Shown here in pieces: positions 1 through 8,176 of a stretch of 32,050 nt of DNA. The DNA comes from Eubacteriales bacterium (GTDB taxonomy: Bacteria; Bacillota; Clostridia; Lachnospirales; Lachnospiraceae). The notes beneath the pieces were generated by a model. That model searched no databases, had not been told where the DNA came from, and saw nothing but the letters and a program-made list of their open reading frames with translations. A program made the translations under genes and the position numbers. The stretch covers positions 1-32,050 of the forward strand of contig JAUNFZ010000032.1 in assembly GCA_030524785.1 (NCBI GenBank). The letters are read 5' to 3'. Each line of letters begins with the position of its first letter. The first letter of the stretch is position 1.

Positions 1-760
1 CTGCTTCTGTTTCCACATACTCCGCTTCCGTTTCAGGCGCCGACTGTACCGTCGCTGCCTGCTGCTGCGAAGCCTTTGTTTCAGCCTGTTCCCTCTGGAG
101 CTGCTCCTGATAAGCCGCTTCCTTCGCCGCTCCTTCAGCCGCCAGTCTGTTCTGTTCTTCCTCCAGAGTTTCTGCTACCGGGTAATATGTGTTATAATCT
201 ACATAATAGGCGTTTACATAGCCGTATGTATTCTGATCAAGGGCCACCTTCATCCAGTCGCCATCCCACTGTACCACCTCAAGCTGCTGGGATTGCTGCG
301 CCATATCCAGAACCTCCGACGATTCATCGGGCTGGGTACGCACCATCAATACCTCCGGATGCACGGTCGCCACATTATAACTCACCTGATCAGCAATCTG
401 AGACGCCTCATCTCCCGTGGCAAAATACTCTGCGCTTACATAGCCGGAAGCATTTCCCGAAGTAATCTGATACCAGTCGCCTTCTTTTCCAACAATCGTC
501 GCTGCGCAGTTATTGTAAATTTTACCAGTCACATCACTTTCTTCATCAGCACTGCTCCGAATATTGATATAGCTGTCACACTGGGCAAAAGCCAGCGTCC
601 CAACCAGGCTGTCTTCCTGCTGCGCCTCTATCTGCTCCTGCTCCGCTGCGGCTGTCTGTTCCTGTCCCTGCTCGTCTGCCAGAACCGGGCTGCCCGCCCA
701 TGAAAAGGCCATGCTTGCCGAGATAAGAAATGCCGTCGCCCGTTTACTGTTACTTTTCAT
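1..760 (-). CDS. Secreted SH3-domain cell-wall protein, C-terminus beyond window
   Basis: The gene starts at the ATG at 758-760 and stays open for 253 codons to the left edge, so the C-terminal domain is not visible. AGGAGG lies about 11 bases upstream. Residues 1-29 form a signal peptide (basic start, hydrophobic core, end near VLA-DE). A Gln/Glu/Ala-rich linker (30-52) leads to two bacterial SH3 (SH3b) domains at about 55-117 (INIRSS, GDWYQI, GYVSAEYF) and 128-190 (LMVRTQP, GDWMKV, GYVNAYYV). A charged, probably coiled-coil stretch follows at about 197-235, then an Ala/Glu/Thr-rich segment. SH3b pairs like this bind peptidoglycan. In clostridia they often precede an NlpC/P60 or 3D hydrolase domain, which is my inference for the missing part. 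The promoter at 828-856 and a WalR-like box at 797-813 suggest control with cell-wall metabolism. Confidence 0.85.
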   Translation of the reverse strand, partial: MKSNSKRATAFLISASMAFSWAGSPVLADEQGQEQTAAAEQEQIEAQQEDSLVGTLAFAQCDSYINIRSSADEESDVTGKIYNNCAATIVGKEGDWYQITSGNASGYVSAEYFATGDEASQIADQVSYNVATVHPEVLMVRTQPDESSEVLDMAQQSQQLEVVQWDGDWMKVALDQNTYGYVNAYYVDYNTYYPVAETLEEEQNRLAAEGAAKEAAYQEQLQREQAETKASQQQAATVQSAPETEAEYVETEA

Positions 761-796
761 TGCTCATGCAACCTCCTGTCATATTCGCTTGAATTT

Positions 797-813
797 GTTA
801 CAAAATTGTTACA
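797..813 (-). promoter_or_regulatory. WalR (YycF)-like box
   Basis: In the direction of the SH3 gene the site reads TGTAAC-N5-TGTAAC, an exact match to the recalled WalR consensus TGTWAH-N5-TGTWAH. It lies just downstream of the predicted start of transcription, between promoter and ribosome site. A downstream position would fit repression better than activation. WalRK controls cell-wall hydrolases in Firmicutes, which fits the gene. No walR gene is in the window. Confidence 0.5.
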
Positions 814-827
814 AACTCGTTATCAGC

Positions 828-856
828 ATTATATGACATCCCTGTGGCCACGTCAA
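828..856 (-). promoter_or_regulatory. Promoter of the SH3-domain gene
   Basis: Minus strand: -35 TTGACG (851-856), 17-base spacer, -10 TATAAT (828-833). Near-consensus vegetative promoter about 70 bases before the start codon. Confidence 0.75.
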
Positions 857-893
857 TGGCGTTCCGGCAACCTTAATATTTGGGACAAAATTC

Positions 894-915
894 TAAGATT
901 TTCATAAGATTTTCA
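894..915. repeat. Two adjacent 11-bp direct repeats
   Basis: The plus strand carries TAAGATTTTCA twice in a row (894-904 and 905-915). The repeats lie between the end of deoC and the SH3-gene promoter, about 40 bases upstream of its -35. Eleven bases is one helical turn, the period of direct-repeat sites used by OmpR/PhoB-type response regulators. Confidence 0.6.
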
Positions 916-936
916 ACATAAATTATTCACACGCGC

Positions 937-1602
937 CTAATATTCGCCTGCTTCCTGCTTCTTGATAAGGCTGACAGCGGAGCTTGTACCGATGCGGGAG
1001 CACCCCTCATTGATAAACGCTTCCAGATCTGCCACGCTTTTTACGCCTCCTGCCGCCTTCATGCGCACTCCCGGGCCGATATTTGCCTTGAACAGTCTGA
1101 TATCTTCAATCGTTGCTCCGCCCGTTCCAAAGCCGGTGGACGTCTTGATAAAATCTGCCCCCGCCTTTGTAACCGCCTTGCACATAGCGATTTTTTCTTC
1201 CTCTGTCAGGTAGCAGGTTTCAATAATTACTTTCAGAATCTTATCGCCCGTTTCCTTCTTCAGCGCCGCAATCTCCTGCTCCACTTTATCGAAGTCACCA
1301 TTCTTTACATCTGAAATATTGACTACCATATCAATCTCGTTCGCCCCGTCTGCCAACGCCTGCCGCACTTCGGCTATCTTGGCCTGGGTTACACTGTAGC
1401 CCAGGGGAAAACCCACCACGGTGCAAATATTGATCTTATCTCCATACGTGTCATGCACACGTTTGATATAGCAGGGCGGAATACATACGGACGCCGTATG
1501 AAATTCTATCGCTTCCTCGCAGAGTTTCTGAATATCCTCCCAGACGGCAAACGCTTTCAGCTGCGTATGGTCTACATAAGTTAACATCTCTTTCGCTTCC
1601 AT
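937..1602 (-). CDS. deoC: Deoxyribose-phosphate aldolase
   Basis: Splits 2-deoxyribose-5-phosphate into glyceraldehyde-3-phosphate and acetaldehyde, the last step of deoxynucleoside catabolism. At 221 aa it has the normal length for short bacterial DeoC. Family motifs are intact: the Asp of NEIDMVVN (D91), the Schiff-base Lys in FIKTSTGFG (K153) and the proton-relay Lys in MKAAGGV (K182), with a phosphate-binding GTSS near the C-terminus. The ATG at 1600-1602 has AGGAGG six bases upstream. It is the last gene of the deo operon, 16 bases after pdp. I found no convincing hairpin terminator after it before the SH3-gene promoter, so transcription may run on. Confidence 0.97.
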   Translation of the reverse strand: MEAKEMLTYVDHTQLKAFAVWEDIQKLCEEAIEFHTASVCIPPCYIKRVHDTYGDKINICTVVGFPLGYSVTQAKIAEVRQALADGANEIDMVVNISDVKNGDFDKVEQEIAALKKETGDKILKVIIETCYLTEEEKIAMCKAVTKAGADFIKTSTGFGTGGATIEDIRLFKANIGPGVRMKAAGGVKSVADLEAFINEGCSRIGTSSAVSLIKKQEAGEY

Positions 1603-1618
1603 TTTTTCCTCCTGTTAT

Positions 1619-2941
1619 TTAAAATACTTCTACCTTTCCTTTTTCTACCCGCGCCAGCACCAGAGGCTGTTCTGCCAAAGCCTTATCCGCAATGACAATA
1701 GCTTCCTGATAACGCTTTTTTGCCGGCTCAAACAATTCCTGCTTCGATGCGTACAGTTCTGCAATGACCTCGCCTTTTTTCACCGCATCGCCGGTCTTCT
1801 TCTTTAGAATAATGCCCGCAGCCGGGTCGATCACGCTGTCTACCGTTTCCCGGCCTGCTCCCAGCATGGACGAAGCAATTCCTATGCTTTCTGCATCCAT
1901 GTGTGAAATGTATCCGTCGGCCTGCGCTTCTATCTGCCGGCAGAACGGCGCTTTCTCAAACAGGGACGTATCGTAAACATACCGTTTATCACCGCCCTGG
2001 GCCTCCACCATCGCCGCCAGGCGCTCAAGGGCCTCGCCGCTCTCTATTGCCTGCCGCGCTTTTTTGTCACATTCTTCAAGGCTTCCCTGTCCAGCCAGAT
2101 AAAGCATATTGGAGGCCAGCGCCAGGCATACGGTTTTCAAATCCCCCGGACCGCCGCCTCTTAGCACCTCAATGGACTCTTTCACCTCCAGGGAATTTCC
2201 GATAGCAAAGCCCAGAGGCGTATCCATATCGGTAATCAGCGCCGCCGTGCGCTTACCCGCCGCCTCCCCTATGGCAGTCATCTTTTTTGCCAGCTCAATG
2301 GCGTCCTCCTTCTTTTTCATAAAGGCGCCGCTGCCCGTGGTAACGTCGAGAAGAATTGCGTCGTTGCCCGCCGCCAGCTTTTTGCCCATCACGGAAACTG
2401 CAATCAGCGGAATACTGTCCACCGTAGCCGTCACATCGCGCAGCGCATACAGCTTTTTGTCCGCGGGCGTCATATTGCCCGACTGCCCGATCACGCAAAG
2501 TCCCGTGCGGTTTACCACATCAAAAAATTCTTCCCGGTCAAGATCGGTTCTCATGCCCGGAATACTCTCCATTTTATCTACGGTTCCGCCGGTATGTCCC
2601 AGCCCTCTGCCTGACATTTTTGCCACCTTTACGCCGCACGCGGCCACAATCGGGGCAATCACCAGCGTCGTCTTATCGCCAACGCCGCCGGTAGAATGTT
2701 TGTCTACCTTTACCCCCTGTATCGGAGACAAATCTACCATATCCCCGGAGTGCGCTACGGCGTCCGTCATCACGGAAGTCTCCCGGTCCGTCATTCCCCG
2801 GAAATAAATTGCCATCAGCATAGCCGACATCTGATAATCGGGAATTACGTTCTCCACATACTGCCCAATCATCCAGCGGATTTCTTCCTCCGATAATTCG
2901 CCCCCGTTTCGCTTTTTTTCTATTAAATCATACATCCTCAA
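1619..2941 (-). CDS. pdp: Pyrimidine-nucleoside phosphorylase
   Basis: Phosphorolyses uridine, thymidine and deoxyuridine to base plus (deoxy)ribose-1-phosphate. The frame is open to 2998, but I place the start at the TTG at 2939-2941. That gives MRMYDLIEKK, matching the usual Pdp N-terminus, and puts GGGGAGG about 10 bases upstream. Length is then 440 aa, close to the family norm of about 433. The phosphate/substrate segment VDKHSTGGVGDK (about 78-89) and the thymidine/pyrimidine phosphorylase signature SGRGLGHTGGTVDKME (about 108-123) are intact. Its product feeds DeoB, whose gene lies upstream in the same operon. Confidence 0.95.
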   Translation of the reverse strand: MRMYDLIEKKRNGGELSEEEIRWMIGQYVENVIPDYQMSAMLMAIYFRGMTDRETSVMTDAVAHSGDMVDLSPIQGVKVDKHSTGGVGDKTTLVIAPIVAACGVKVAKMSGRGLGHTGGTVDKMESIPGMRTDLDREEFFDVVNRTGLCVIGQSGNMTPADKKLYALRDVTATVDSIPLIAVSVMGKKLAAGNDAILLDVTTGSGAFMKKKEDAIELAKKMTAIGEAAGKRTAALITDMDTPLGFAIGNSLEVKESIEVLRGGGPGDLKTVCLALASNMLYLAGQGSLEECDKKARQAIESGEALERLAAMVEAQGGDKRYVYDTSLFEKAPFCRQIEAQADGYISHMDAESIGIASSMLGAGRETVDSVIDPAAGIILKKKTGDAVKKGEVIAELYASKQELFEPAKKRYQEAIVIADKALAEQPLVLARVEKGKVEVF

Positions 2942-2998
2942 GGTTCTTTCGCACCTCCCCTTTTCCAAATCTTCAAAGGCGCCGCCCATCTGACGCAA

Positions 2999-3041
2999 AC
3001 GCCCTCCATGGGGCGTAAACCCGGCACAGGAAACGCCTGTG
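2999..3041 (-). other. Two adjacent stem-loops between cdd and pdp
   Basis: Within the 117-base cdd-pdp gap, ACGCCC/GGGCGT (2999-3004 with 3011-3016) and CACAGG/CCTGTG (3025-3030 with 3036-3041) can form two consecutive 6-bp hairpins. Neither has a T-run, so processing or stability elements within the operon mRNA are more likely than terminators. Confidence 0.4.
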
Positions 3042-3058
3042 TCATTTCCTTTTTCATG

Positions 3059-3487
3059 TCACTGCAGATGTTCGGGGCCAAATCCCAAAGGCAGCAGCTC
3101 CTTTAGGGTAAATACCCGGTAATTTTCTTCGCTGACCGCCAAAATCACCTGAAACGTTTCCGCATCGCAAAATTCCTGCATTACCTGCCGGCAGACGCCG
3201 CAGGGCGGACACAGTTTTCCCTCCTCTCTGGAGGCGTCCTTTTTGCCGCCCACAATGGCAATCGCTTCAAATTCTGTCACGCCCTCGGAGACAGCCTTAA
3301 AAAATGCCGTCCGCTCCGCACAGTTTGTAGGGGTGTAGGTCGCGTTTTCGATATTGCACCCAAGATATACTTTTCCGTCCTTTGCAAGCAGAGCCGCGCC
3401 GACACTGAAGCCCGAATAGGGTACATATGCCCGCTTCTGAGCCTCAAAAGCCCGGGCAATCAATTTTTGTTCCATGTTTTTGTCCAT
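3059..3487 (-). CDS. cdd: Cytidine deaminase
   Basis: Deaminates cytidine and deoxycytidine to (deoxy)uridine, feeding the phosphorylase encoded next. The frame opens at 3502, but GGAG at 3497-3500 sits nine bases before the ATG at 3485-3487, giving a 142-aa protein typical of the small tetrameric class. Zinc and catalytic motifs are visible: NCAERTAFFKA (C56, E58) and PPCGVCRQ (C96, C99), plus the N-terminal YVPYSGFSVGAAL and GCNIENATY substrate motifs. It starts 27 bases after the deoB stop, in the same operon. Confidence 0.96.
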   Translation of the reverse strand: MDKNMEQKLIARAFEAQKRAYVPYSGFSVGAALLAKDGKVYLGCNIENATYTPTNCAERTAFFKAVSEGVTEFEAIAIVGGKKDASREEGKLCPPCGVCRQVMQEFCDAETFQVILAVSEENYRVFTLKELLPLGFGPEHLQ

Positions 3488-3514
3488 ATATCCACGCTCC
3501 AAACTCAGAATTTC

Positions 3515-4687
3515 CTATTTCCTTATTTTTTCAAAAAAGCTTTCGCCCTCAATCTTTCCCTTTACGCCCAGCATCTCAAGAACAGTCGCCCCGATATTGG
3601 CAAAGGTATTTCCCGTACCCAAGTTCACATTTTCTTTTATCTGTGCTCCATACACCAGCACCGGCGTACATTCTCTTGTATGGTCCGTTCCCGGATAGCC
3701 CGGATCGCAGCCGTGGTCCGCAGTGATAAAAAGAACGTCGTCCTCTCTCATGCGTTCCATAAAAGTTGCCAGCTGTCCGTCAAACACAGTGGCCGCTTTT
3801 GCGTAACCCTCGATATCATTTCGGTGGCCGTACAGCATATCAAAATCTACCAGGTTCACAAAGCAAAGCCCATGGAAGTCCTCTTTCTGGAACTTTAATG
3901 TTTTTTCCATACCGTCCACATTGTTTTCAATGGAGACTGTTTTCTGTATATTTTTCCCTGCAAAAATATCAAATATTTTTCCAACGCCCAGGGTATCCAG
4001 GCCATGCTCCGCCAACACATCCATCATTGTCGGTGCCGGCGGTTCCAGGGAATAATCATGGCGGTGGGGCGTCCTTGTAAAGTTACCCGGTTCGCCCACA
4101 AACGGCCTTGCAATCACGCGCCCTACGCTGTGCTCTCCTCTCATAATCTCCCGGGCTTTCCGGCAGTACTCATAGAGTGTTTCCAGGGGCACAATCTCCT
4201 CGTGGGCCGCAATCTGAAGCACACTGTCTGCGGAAGTATACACAATCAGCTTTCCTGTCTTCATATGTTCTTCGCCATAGTCGGCAATTACCTGCGTGCC
4301 CGAATAGGGACGGTTGCAGAGAATCCCGCGCCCCGTAGCCTTTTCAAGAGCCTCCAGCACTTCCTCAGGGAACCCCTGCGGATATACCGGCAATGGCTTT
4401 TTCGAAATAATGCCTGCAATCTCCCAATGGCCAATCGTCGTGTCCTTTCCTCTGGACGCTTCCTGAAGCCGCCCAAACGCACCGATGACAGGGGACTGCT
4501 CCCTTATGGGCTCCACGCCGTCGATGCAGAAAAGCCCCAATTTTTCCATATTCGGTGTATGATAAGCCGCCGACTGGCGGATAGTCTTTAAAGTGTTTGC
4601 TCCCTCGTCCCCAAACTCCGACGCATCCGGCGCATGGCCGATGCCGTAGCTGTCCAGAACGATTACAAATACCCGCTTGATACTCAA
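3515..4687 (-). CDS. deoB: Phosphopentomutase
   Basis: Interconverts (deoxy)ribose-1-phosphate and (deoxy)ribose-5-phosphate, joining Pdp to DeoC. I choose the TTG at 4685-4687 as start: it gives MSIKRVFVIVLDSYG, as in known DeoB proteins, with AAAGGAGG nine bases upstream. The upstream in-frame ATG at 4729 has no comparable site. The protein is 390 aa, the family length. Alkaline-phosphatase-superfamily motifs are visible: the first metal Asp in VLDSYGIGHAPDA, the phosphorylated Thr in DTTIGHWEIAG, and the metal ligands in TADHGCDPGYPGTDHTRE. It is the second gene of the operon. Confidence 0.96.
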   Translation of the reverse strand: MSIKRVFVIVLDSYGIGHAPDASEFGDEGANTLKTIRQSAAYHTPNMEKLGLFCIDGVEPIREQSPVIGAFGRLQEASRGKDTTIGHWEIAGIISKKPLPVYPQGFPEEVLEALEKATGRGILCNRPYSGTQVIADYGEEHMKTGKLIVYTSADSVLQIAAHEEIVPLETLYEYCRKAREIMRGEHSVGRVIARPFVGEPGNFTRTPHRHDYSLEPPAPTMMDVLAEHGLDTLGVGKIFDIFAGKNIQKTVSIENNVDGMEKTLKFQKEDFHGLCFVNLVDFDMLYGHRNDIEGYAKAATVFDGQLATFMERMREDDVLFITADHGCDPGYPGTDHTRECTPVLVYGAQIKENVNLGTGNTFANIGATVLEMLGVKGKIEGESFFEKIRK

Positions 4688-4746
4688 GTAGTCATTCCTC
4701 CTTTTACCTGTTTTCCATGCCGTTTCCACGTCAATCGCCTTCTGTT

Positions 4747-5367
4747 TTACTGAAACCTTACATTAATATACGCCTCTATCGCTTCCACGCAGCGCTCAAA
4801 GCCCAGCTTGCTGCTGTCCAGGCAGAGATCGTAGTTTCTCGCGTCGTTCCACTCCCGTCCTGTGTAGTAATGGTAGAAATCTCCCCGGAATTTATCCGTT
4901 CTTGACACAAATTTTTCCAGATCCGCCTCCGTCATCGAATTTCGCTGCCTTGCCTGTTCCATGCAATAATCCTTCGGCGCATGAACAAACACGCTGACGA
5001 CATTGGATTTATCTGCCAGCACGAAATCGGCGCATCGCCCGATAAACACGCAGGGGCCCTGTTCCGCCAAATCCCTGATCACCTTTGCCTGATAATTAAA
5101 AAGATTCTGCGGTGATGTAAATTCATCGCTGGAGGGCGGCAGAAGTTCCCCTCTGTAAATTCGCTTGGAAATGCCGAACAGTGAACCATTTTTCAATTTT
5201 TCATCAATCTGGGCAAACAACATTTCATTAATGCCGCTTTCATCCGACGCCCTGCGCAGAATATCCCGGCCGTAACAGGGCACTTCGTTTTTCTTTGCAA
5301 ACATTTCCGCCACTGTCTTTCCTCCGCTTCCATACTGCCTTGAAATCGTTACAATTACGTTCTTCAC
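4747..5367 (-). CDS. Cytidylate kinase-like P-loop kinase
   Basis: A 206-aa nucleotide-kinase-fold protein resembling the Pfam 'cytidylate kinase-like' family, not canonical Cmk. A P-loop variant is visible at the N-terminus (SRQYGSGGKTVAEMFA), followed by YGRDILRRAS and a mid-protein GRCADFVL strand, then an Arg-containing lid region (RQRNSMTEADLEKFVSRTD). The substrate is unknown. It starts at a GTG (5365-5367) with AAGGAGG six bases upstream. It is the first gene after the operon promoter at 5445-5473 and precedes deoB by 59 bases, so a nucleoside- or nucleotide-related role is inferred from context. The family is widespread in clostridia and usually unannotated. Confidence 0.8.
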   Translation of the reverse strand: MKNVIVTISRQYGSGGKTVAEMFAKKNEVPCYGRDILRRASDESGINEMLFAQIDEKLKNGSLFGISKRIYRGELLPPSSDEFTSPQNLFNYQAKVIRDLAEQGPCVFIGRCADFVLADKSNVVSVFVHAPKDYCMEQARQRNSMTEADLEKFVSRTDKFRGDFYHYYTGREWNDARNYDLCLDSSKLGFERCVEAIEAYINVRFQ

Positions 5368-5444
5368 AATACCCCTCCTTTTCTTCGGCGCGTCCTCTGT
5401 TCTGCTTTGTGTACGCGCTGCAATTTTCTTATAGACTTGTTATA

Positions 5445-5473
5445 AGTATACCGTAAATTTTCAGACTTCGCAA
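5445..5473 (-). promoter_or_regulatory. Promoter of the deo operon
   Basis: Minus strand: -35 TTGCGA (5468-5473), 17-base spacer, -10 TATACT (5445-5450), about 80 bases before the GTG of the kinase-like gene. Confidence 0.6.
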
Positions 5474-5498
5474 TGAAAATTCTCTAAATTCGATACAC

Positions 5499-5543
5499 AA
5501 AGATGGCGGTGCAGCCGAACCACCCGGCTGCACCGCCATCTTT
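5499..5543. terminator. Terminator of the liv operon
   Basis: A perfect 19-bp stem (5499-5517 with 5525-5543) with a 7-base loop. It lies about 80 bases after the livF stop and before the deo promoter. The U-tract is weak on the minus strand (TTTGTGT) and better on the plus strand. Confidence 0.8.
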
Positions 5544-5625
5544 TGTTTTCTGTACTAAACCATCTTTTAAAGTACTTTTCCTCTATTTCGAGCCCCCGTT
5601 TCCGGGTGTTTTTTCGAACTGTTTC

Positions 5626-6336
5626 TTATTCTCCCAGGTAAGCCTTTTTGATCGAATCGTCGTTCATCAAAACTTCTGCGTCGCCGTCCAGCACAATCTT
5701 GCCCGTTTCCAACACATAGGCCCGGTCTGCGATGGAAAGCGCCTTTTTTGCATTTTGTTCCACCAAAAGCACGGTTGTGCCGCTGGCGCTAACACTCTGA
5801 ATAATATCAAATATCTCGTTTACCAAAATCGGTGAAAGCCCCATGGAGGGCTCATCCATCAGAATGATCCTGGGCTTGGACATCAGGGCGCGGCCCATCG
5901 CCAGCATCTGCTGTTCTCCGCCGGAAAGAGTTCCTGCCACCTGATTTTTGCGCTCCTCCAGCCGGGGGAAACGTTTATATACTGCCTCCAGGCTCTCCTC
6001 GATCTCATTCTTATCGCTTCTTGTATAGGCGCCCATTTTCAGATTCTGATACACGGAAAGCTGCGCGAACACGCGGCGCCCCTCCGGTACGTGCGCCATT
6101 CCCAGACTTACAATCTTGTGGGCCGGAACCTTTGTAATATCCTTTCCTTCAAAGGATATGCTTCCCTTTTTCGGGCTTAAAAGTCCTGTGATCGTGTGAA
6201 GGATCGTTGTTTTTCCGGCGCCATTGGCGCCGATCAGCGCGATGACTTCTCCCTCGTTTACCTGGAAGGAAACGCCCTTGATTGCCTGAATCATGCCATA
6301 ATATACTTCCAGATCTCTGACCTCAAGCATTGCCAT
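5626..6336 (-). CDS. livF: Branched-chain amino-acid ABC transporter, ATPase LivF
   Basis: One of the two ATPases that power uptake of leucine, isoleucine and valine through LivHM. At 236 aa it is the typical LivF size. Walker A GANGAGKTT (about 33-41), the LivF-type segment HVPEGRRVFAQLSV, signature LSGGEQQMLAMGRAL, Walker B IILMDEPSMGL and the switch region LLVEQNA are all present. The start ATG at 6334-6336 has a GGAGGG site overlapping the livG stop codon, so the two are probably translationally coupled. Last gene of the operon, followed by a strong hairpin. Confidence 0.96.
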   Translation of the reverse strand: MAMLEVRDLEVYYGMIQAIKGVSFQVNEGEVIALIGANGAGKTTILHTITGLLSPKKGSISFEGKDITKVPAHKIVSLGMAHVPEGRRVFAQLSVYQNLKMGAYTRSDKNEIEESLEAVYKRFPRLEERKNQVAGTLSGGEQQMLAMGRALMSKPRIILMDEPSMGLSPILVNEIFDIIQSVSASGTTVLLVEQNAKKALSIADRAYVLETGKIVLDGDAEVLMNDDSIKKAYLGE

Positions 6337-6350
6337 TTTTCATTTCCCTC

Positions 6351-7112
6351 CTATTCTCCAAGATACGCCGTAATTACCTGCGGATCTTTCAAAACTTCCG
6401 CTGTTTTTCCCTGACAGAGCACCTCGCCAAAGTTCAGTACCGTCAGTTTCTCACAAATGCCGGAAACAAGCTTCATATCGTGTTCGATCAGAAGGATCGT
6501 CATATCAAAATTATCCCGGACAAAGTGAATCGTATTCATCAGCTCCGCCGTCTCGTTCGGGTTCATGCCCGCCGCCGGCTCGTCCAGAAGCAGAAGCTTC
6601 GGATCTGTGGCCAGAGCTCTTGCAATCTCCAGCTTACGCTGTTTTCCGTAGGGAAGATTCGACGCAAGGTACTCCGCTTCTCCATCCAGATCAAATACTT
6701 TCAAAAGCTCCATCGCCCGTTCATTCATCTCTTTTTCCGTCTTCCGGTAGGAAGGCAGACGGAAAATGCCCGCCATTGTGGAATATTTGTGATGATTGTG
6801 AAGTCCTACCTTCACATTATCCAGCACAGACATATCCTTAAACAGACGAATGTTCTGAAAAGTTCTGGCAATCCCGTGTTTATTGATCTCTATGGTCGGC
6901 TTGCCCGTAATATTTTCCCCGTCCAGAATCACAAAGCCCTCGTCCGGCTTGTATACGCCCGTCAGCAGGTTAAACACCGTGGTTTTTCCGGCACCGTTGG
7001 GGCCGATCAGTCCATACAGTTCGCCCTTCTCAATATTCAGATTAAACGCATTTACCGCGCGCAGACCTCCAAAGGAAATCCCCAGATTTTTTACTTCCAG
7101 CATTGCCGCCAT
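6351..7112 (-). CDS. livG: Branched-chain amino-acid ABC transporter, ATPase LivG
   Basis: Second ATPase of the importer, 253 aa. The frame opens at 7154, but AAGGAGGGG lies just before the ATG at 7110-7112 (MAAMLEVKNL), and the upstream part would overlap livM. Walker A is GPNGAGKTTVFNLLTG. The LivG-specific helical insert lies at about 90-140 (GIARTFQNIRLF...VGLHNHH). The signature region is unusual: LPYGKQRKLEIARAL, in place of the common LSGGQQ, which is normal for LivG. Walker B is LLLLDEPAAGMNP, and the switch motif is LLIEHDM. Only one base separates the livM stop from this ATG. Confidence 0.96.
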   Translation of the reverse strand: MAAMLEVKNLGISFGGLRAVNAFNLNIEKGELYGLIGPNGAGKTTVFNLLTGVYKPDEGFVILDGENITGKPTIEINKHGIARTFQNIRLFKDMSVLDNVKVGLHNHHKYSTMAGIFRLPSYRKTEKEMNERAMELLKVFDLDGEAEYLASNLPYGKQRKLEIARALATDPKLLLLDEPAAGMNPNETAELMNTIHFVRDNFDMTILLIEHDMKLVSGICEKLTVLNFGEVLCQGKTAEVLKDPQVITAYLGE

Positions 7113-7113
7113 C

Positions 7114-8166
7114 TTATTTCCCCTCCTTCGCAGATTTTCTGAAGAAGCGTCCAAGATAACGCTCGCGCCATTCCAGCGCCTTCGGCGCCCAGTTAAAGAG
7201 CATCATGGCAATCAGCACAATCGCATAGATCAGCATACGGTAATCCGCCAGGCCGCGCAGAAGCTCAGGCAAAGCCGTCAGCACCACCGCTGCAATCACC
7301 GAACCGCGGATATTTCCAATTCCGCCCAGCACCACAAACACCAGAGCCAGAATGGACGTATTAAAATTGAATTTTGACGCCTGCAGCGTAGCCAGATTAT
7401 GGGAGTAAAGCGCTCCCGCCATTCCCGCCAGAGCCGCAGATACCGTAAATGCCATCAGTTTATATTTTGTAATGTTGATTCCCACAGATCCCGCCGCAAT
7501 CCGGTTGTCGCGAATCGCCTTGATGGCCCTTCCGTCCCGGGAATCAATCAGGTTCAGCACAATAAACAGCGTAACCAGAATCAGTATCACGCCCACCAGA
7601 AAGCTCGAATTTTTCGGGACGCCCGTAATCCCCTGGGGCCCGTTCAAAATTACCGTACCGTCCACTTCCATCCCAAGAGAAAACTGGTCTTTTGTGGAAA
7701 AATGGAATCCGTTGCTGTCTTTTCCTATATAGAAAATGTTAATTACGTTTTTAATGATTTCTCCGAAAGCCAGCGTTACAATCGCCAGATAGTCTCCCTT
7801 CAGTCTCAGAACCGGGATACCGATCACGATGCCAAACACTGCCGCTGCCGCCGCCCCGATCAGAATCGCCAGGAAAAAGCGAAGTCCATCCGCCGGGATT
7901 GCCTGCTGGGTACACTTTGAAAAAAACGCGCTGGCAAAAGCTCCCACACACATAAAGCCTGCATGCCCCAGACTCAGCTCGCCGGAAATACCGACCACCA
8001 GATTCAGGGATACCGCCAAAATCACATAAACGCAGATGGGAACCAGCAGCCCTTTAAAAAGACTGGACAGATTTCCTGTGCTCTGCAGAATCTGCACAAT
8101 GATAAACGCAGCGATAACGATGGCGTAGGTTATCAGATTGTTCTTAAAATTCTTTGTCATTTTCAT
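7114..8166 (-). CDS. livM: Branched-chain amino-acid ABC transporter, permease LivM
   Basis: Membrane subunit pairing with LivH. It is 350 aa with about nine to ten hydrophobic segments. Family motifs are visible: SLNLVVGISGELSLGHAGFMCVGAF (about 54-78) and the ATPase-contact loop in SRDGRAIKAIRDNRIAAGSVGIN. The C-terminal RYLGRFFRKSAKEGK stretch is charged and cytoplasmic. The start ATG (8164-8166) has an AGGTG-type site that overlaps the livH stop. The last codons hold the ribosome site of livG, so livM and livG are tightly coupled. Confidence 0.95.
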   Translation of the reverse strand: MKMTKNFKNNLITYAIVIAAFIIVQILQSTGNLSSLFKGLLVPICVYVILAVSLNLVVGISGELSLGHAGFMCVGAFASAFFSKCTQQAIPADGLRFFLAILIGAAAAAVFGIVIGIPVLRLKGDYLAIVTLAFGEIIKNVINIFYIGKDSNGFHFSTKDQFSLGMEVDGTVILNGPQGITGVPKNSSFLVGVILILVTLFIVLNLIDSRDGRAIKAIRDNRIAAGSVGINITKYKLMAFTVSAALAGMAGALYSHNLATLQASKFNFNTSILALVFVVLGGIGNIRGSVIAAVVLTALPELLRGLADYRMLIYAIVLIAMMLFNWAPKALEWRERYLGRFFRKSAKEGK

Positions 8167-8176
8167 TCGTTTTCAC

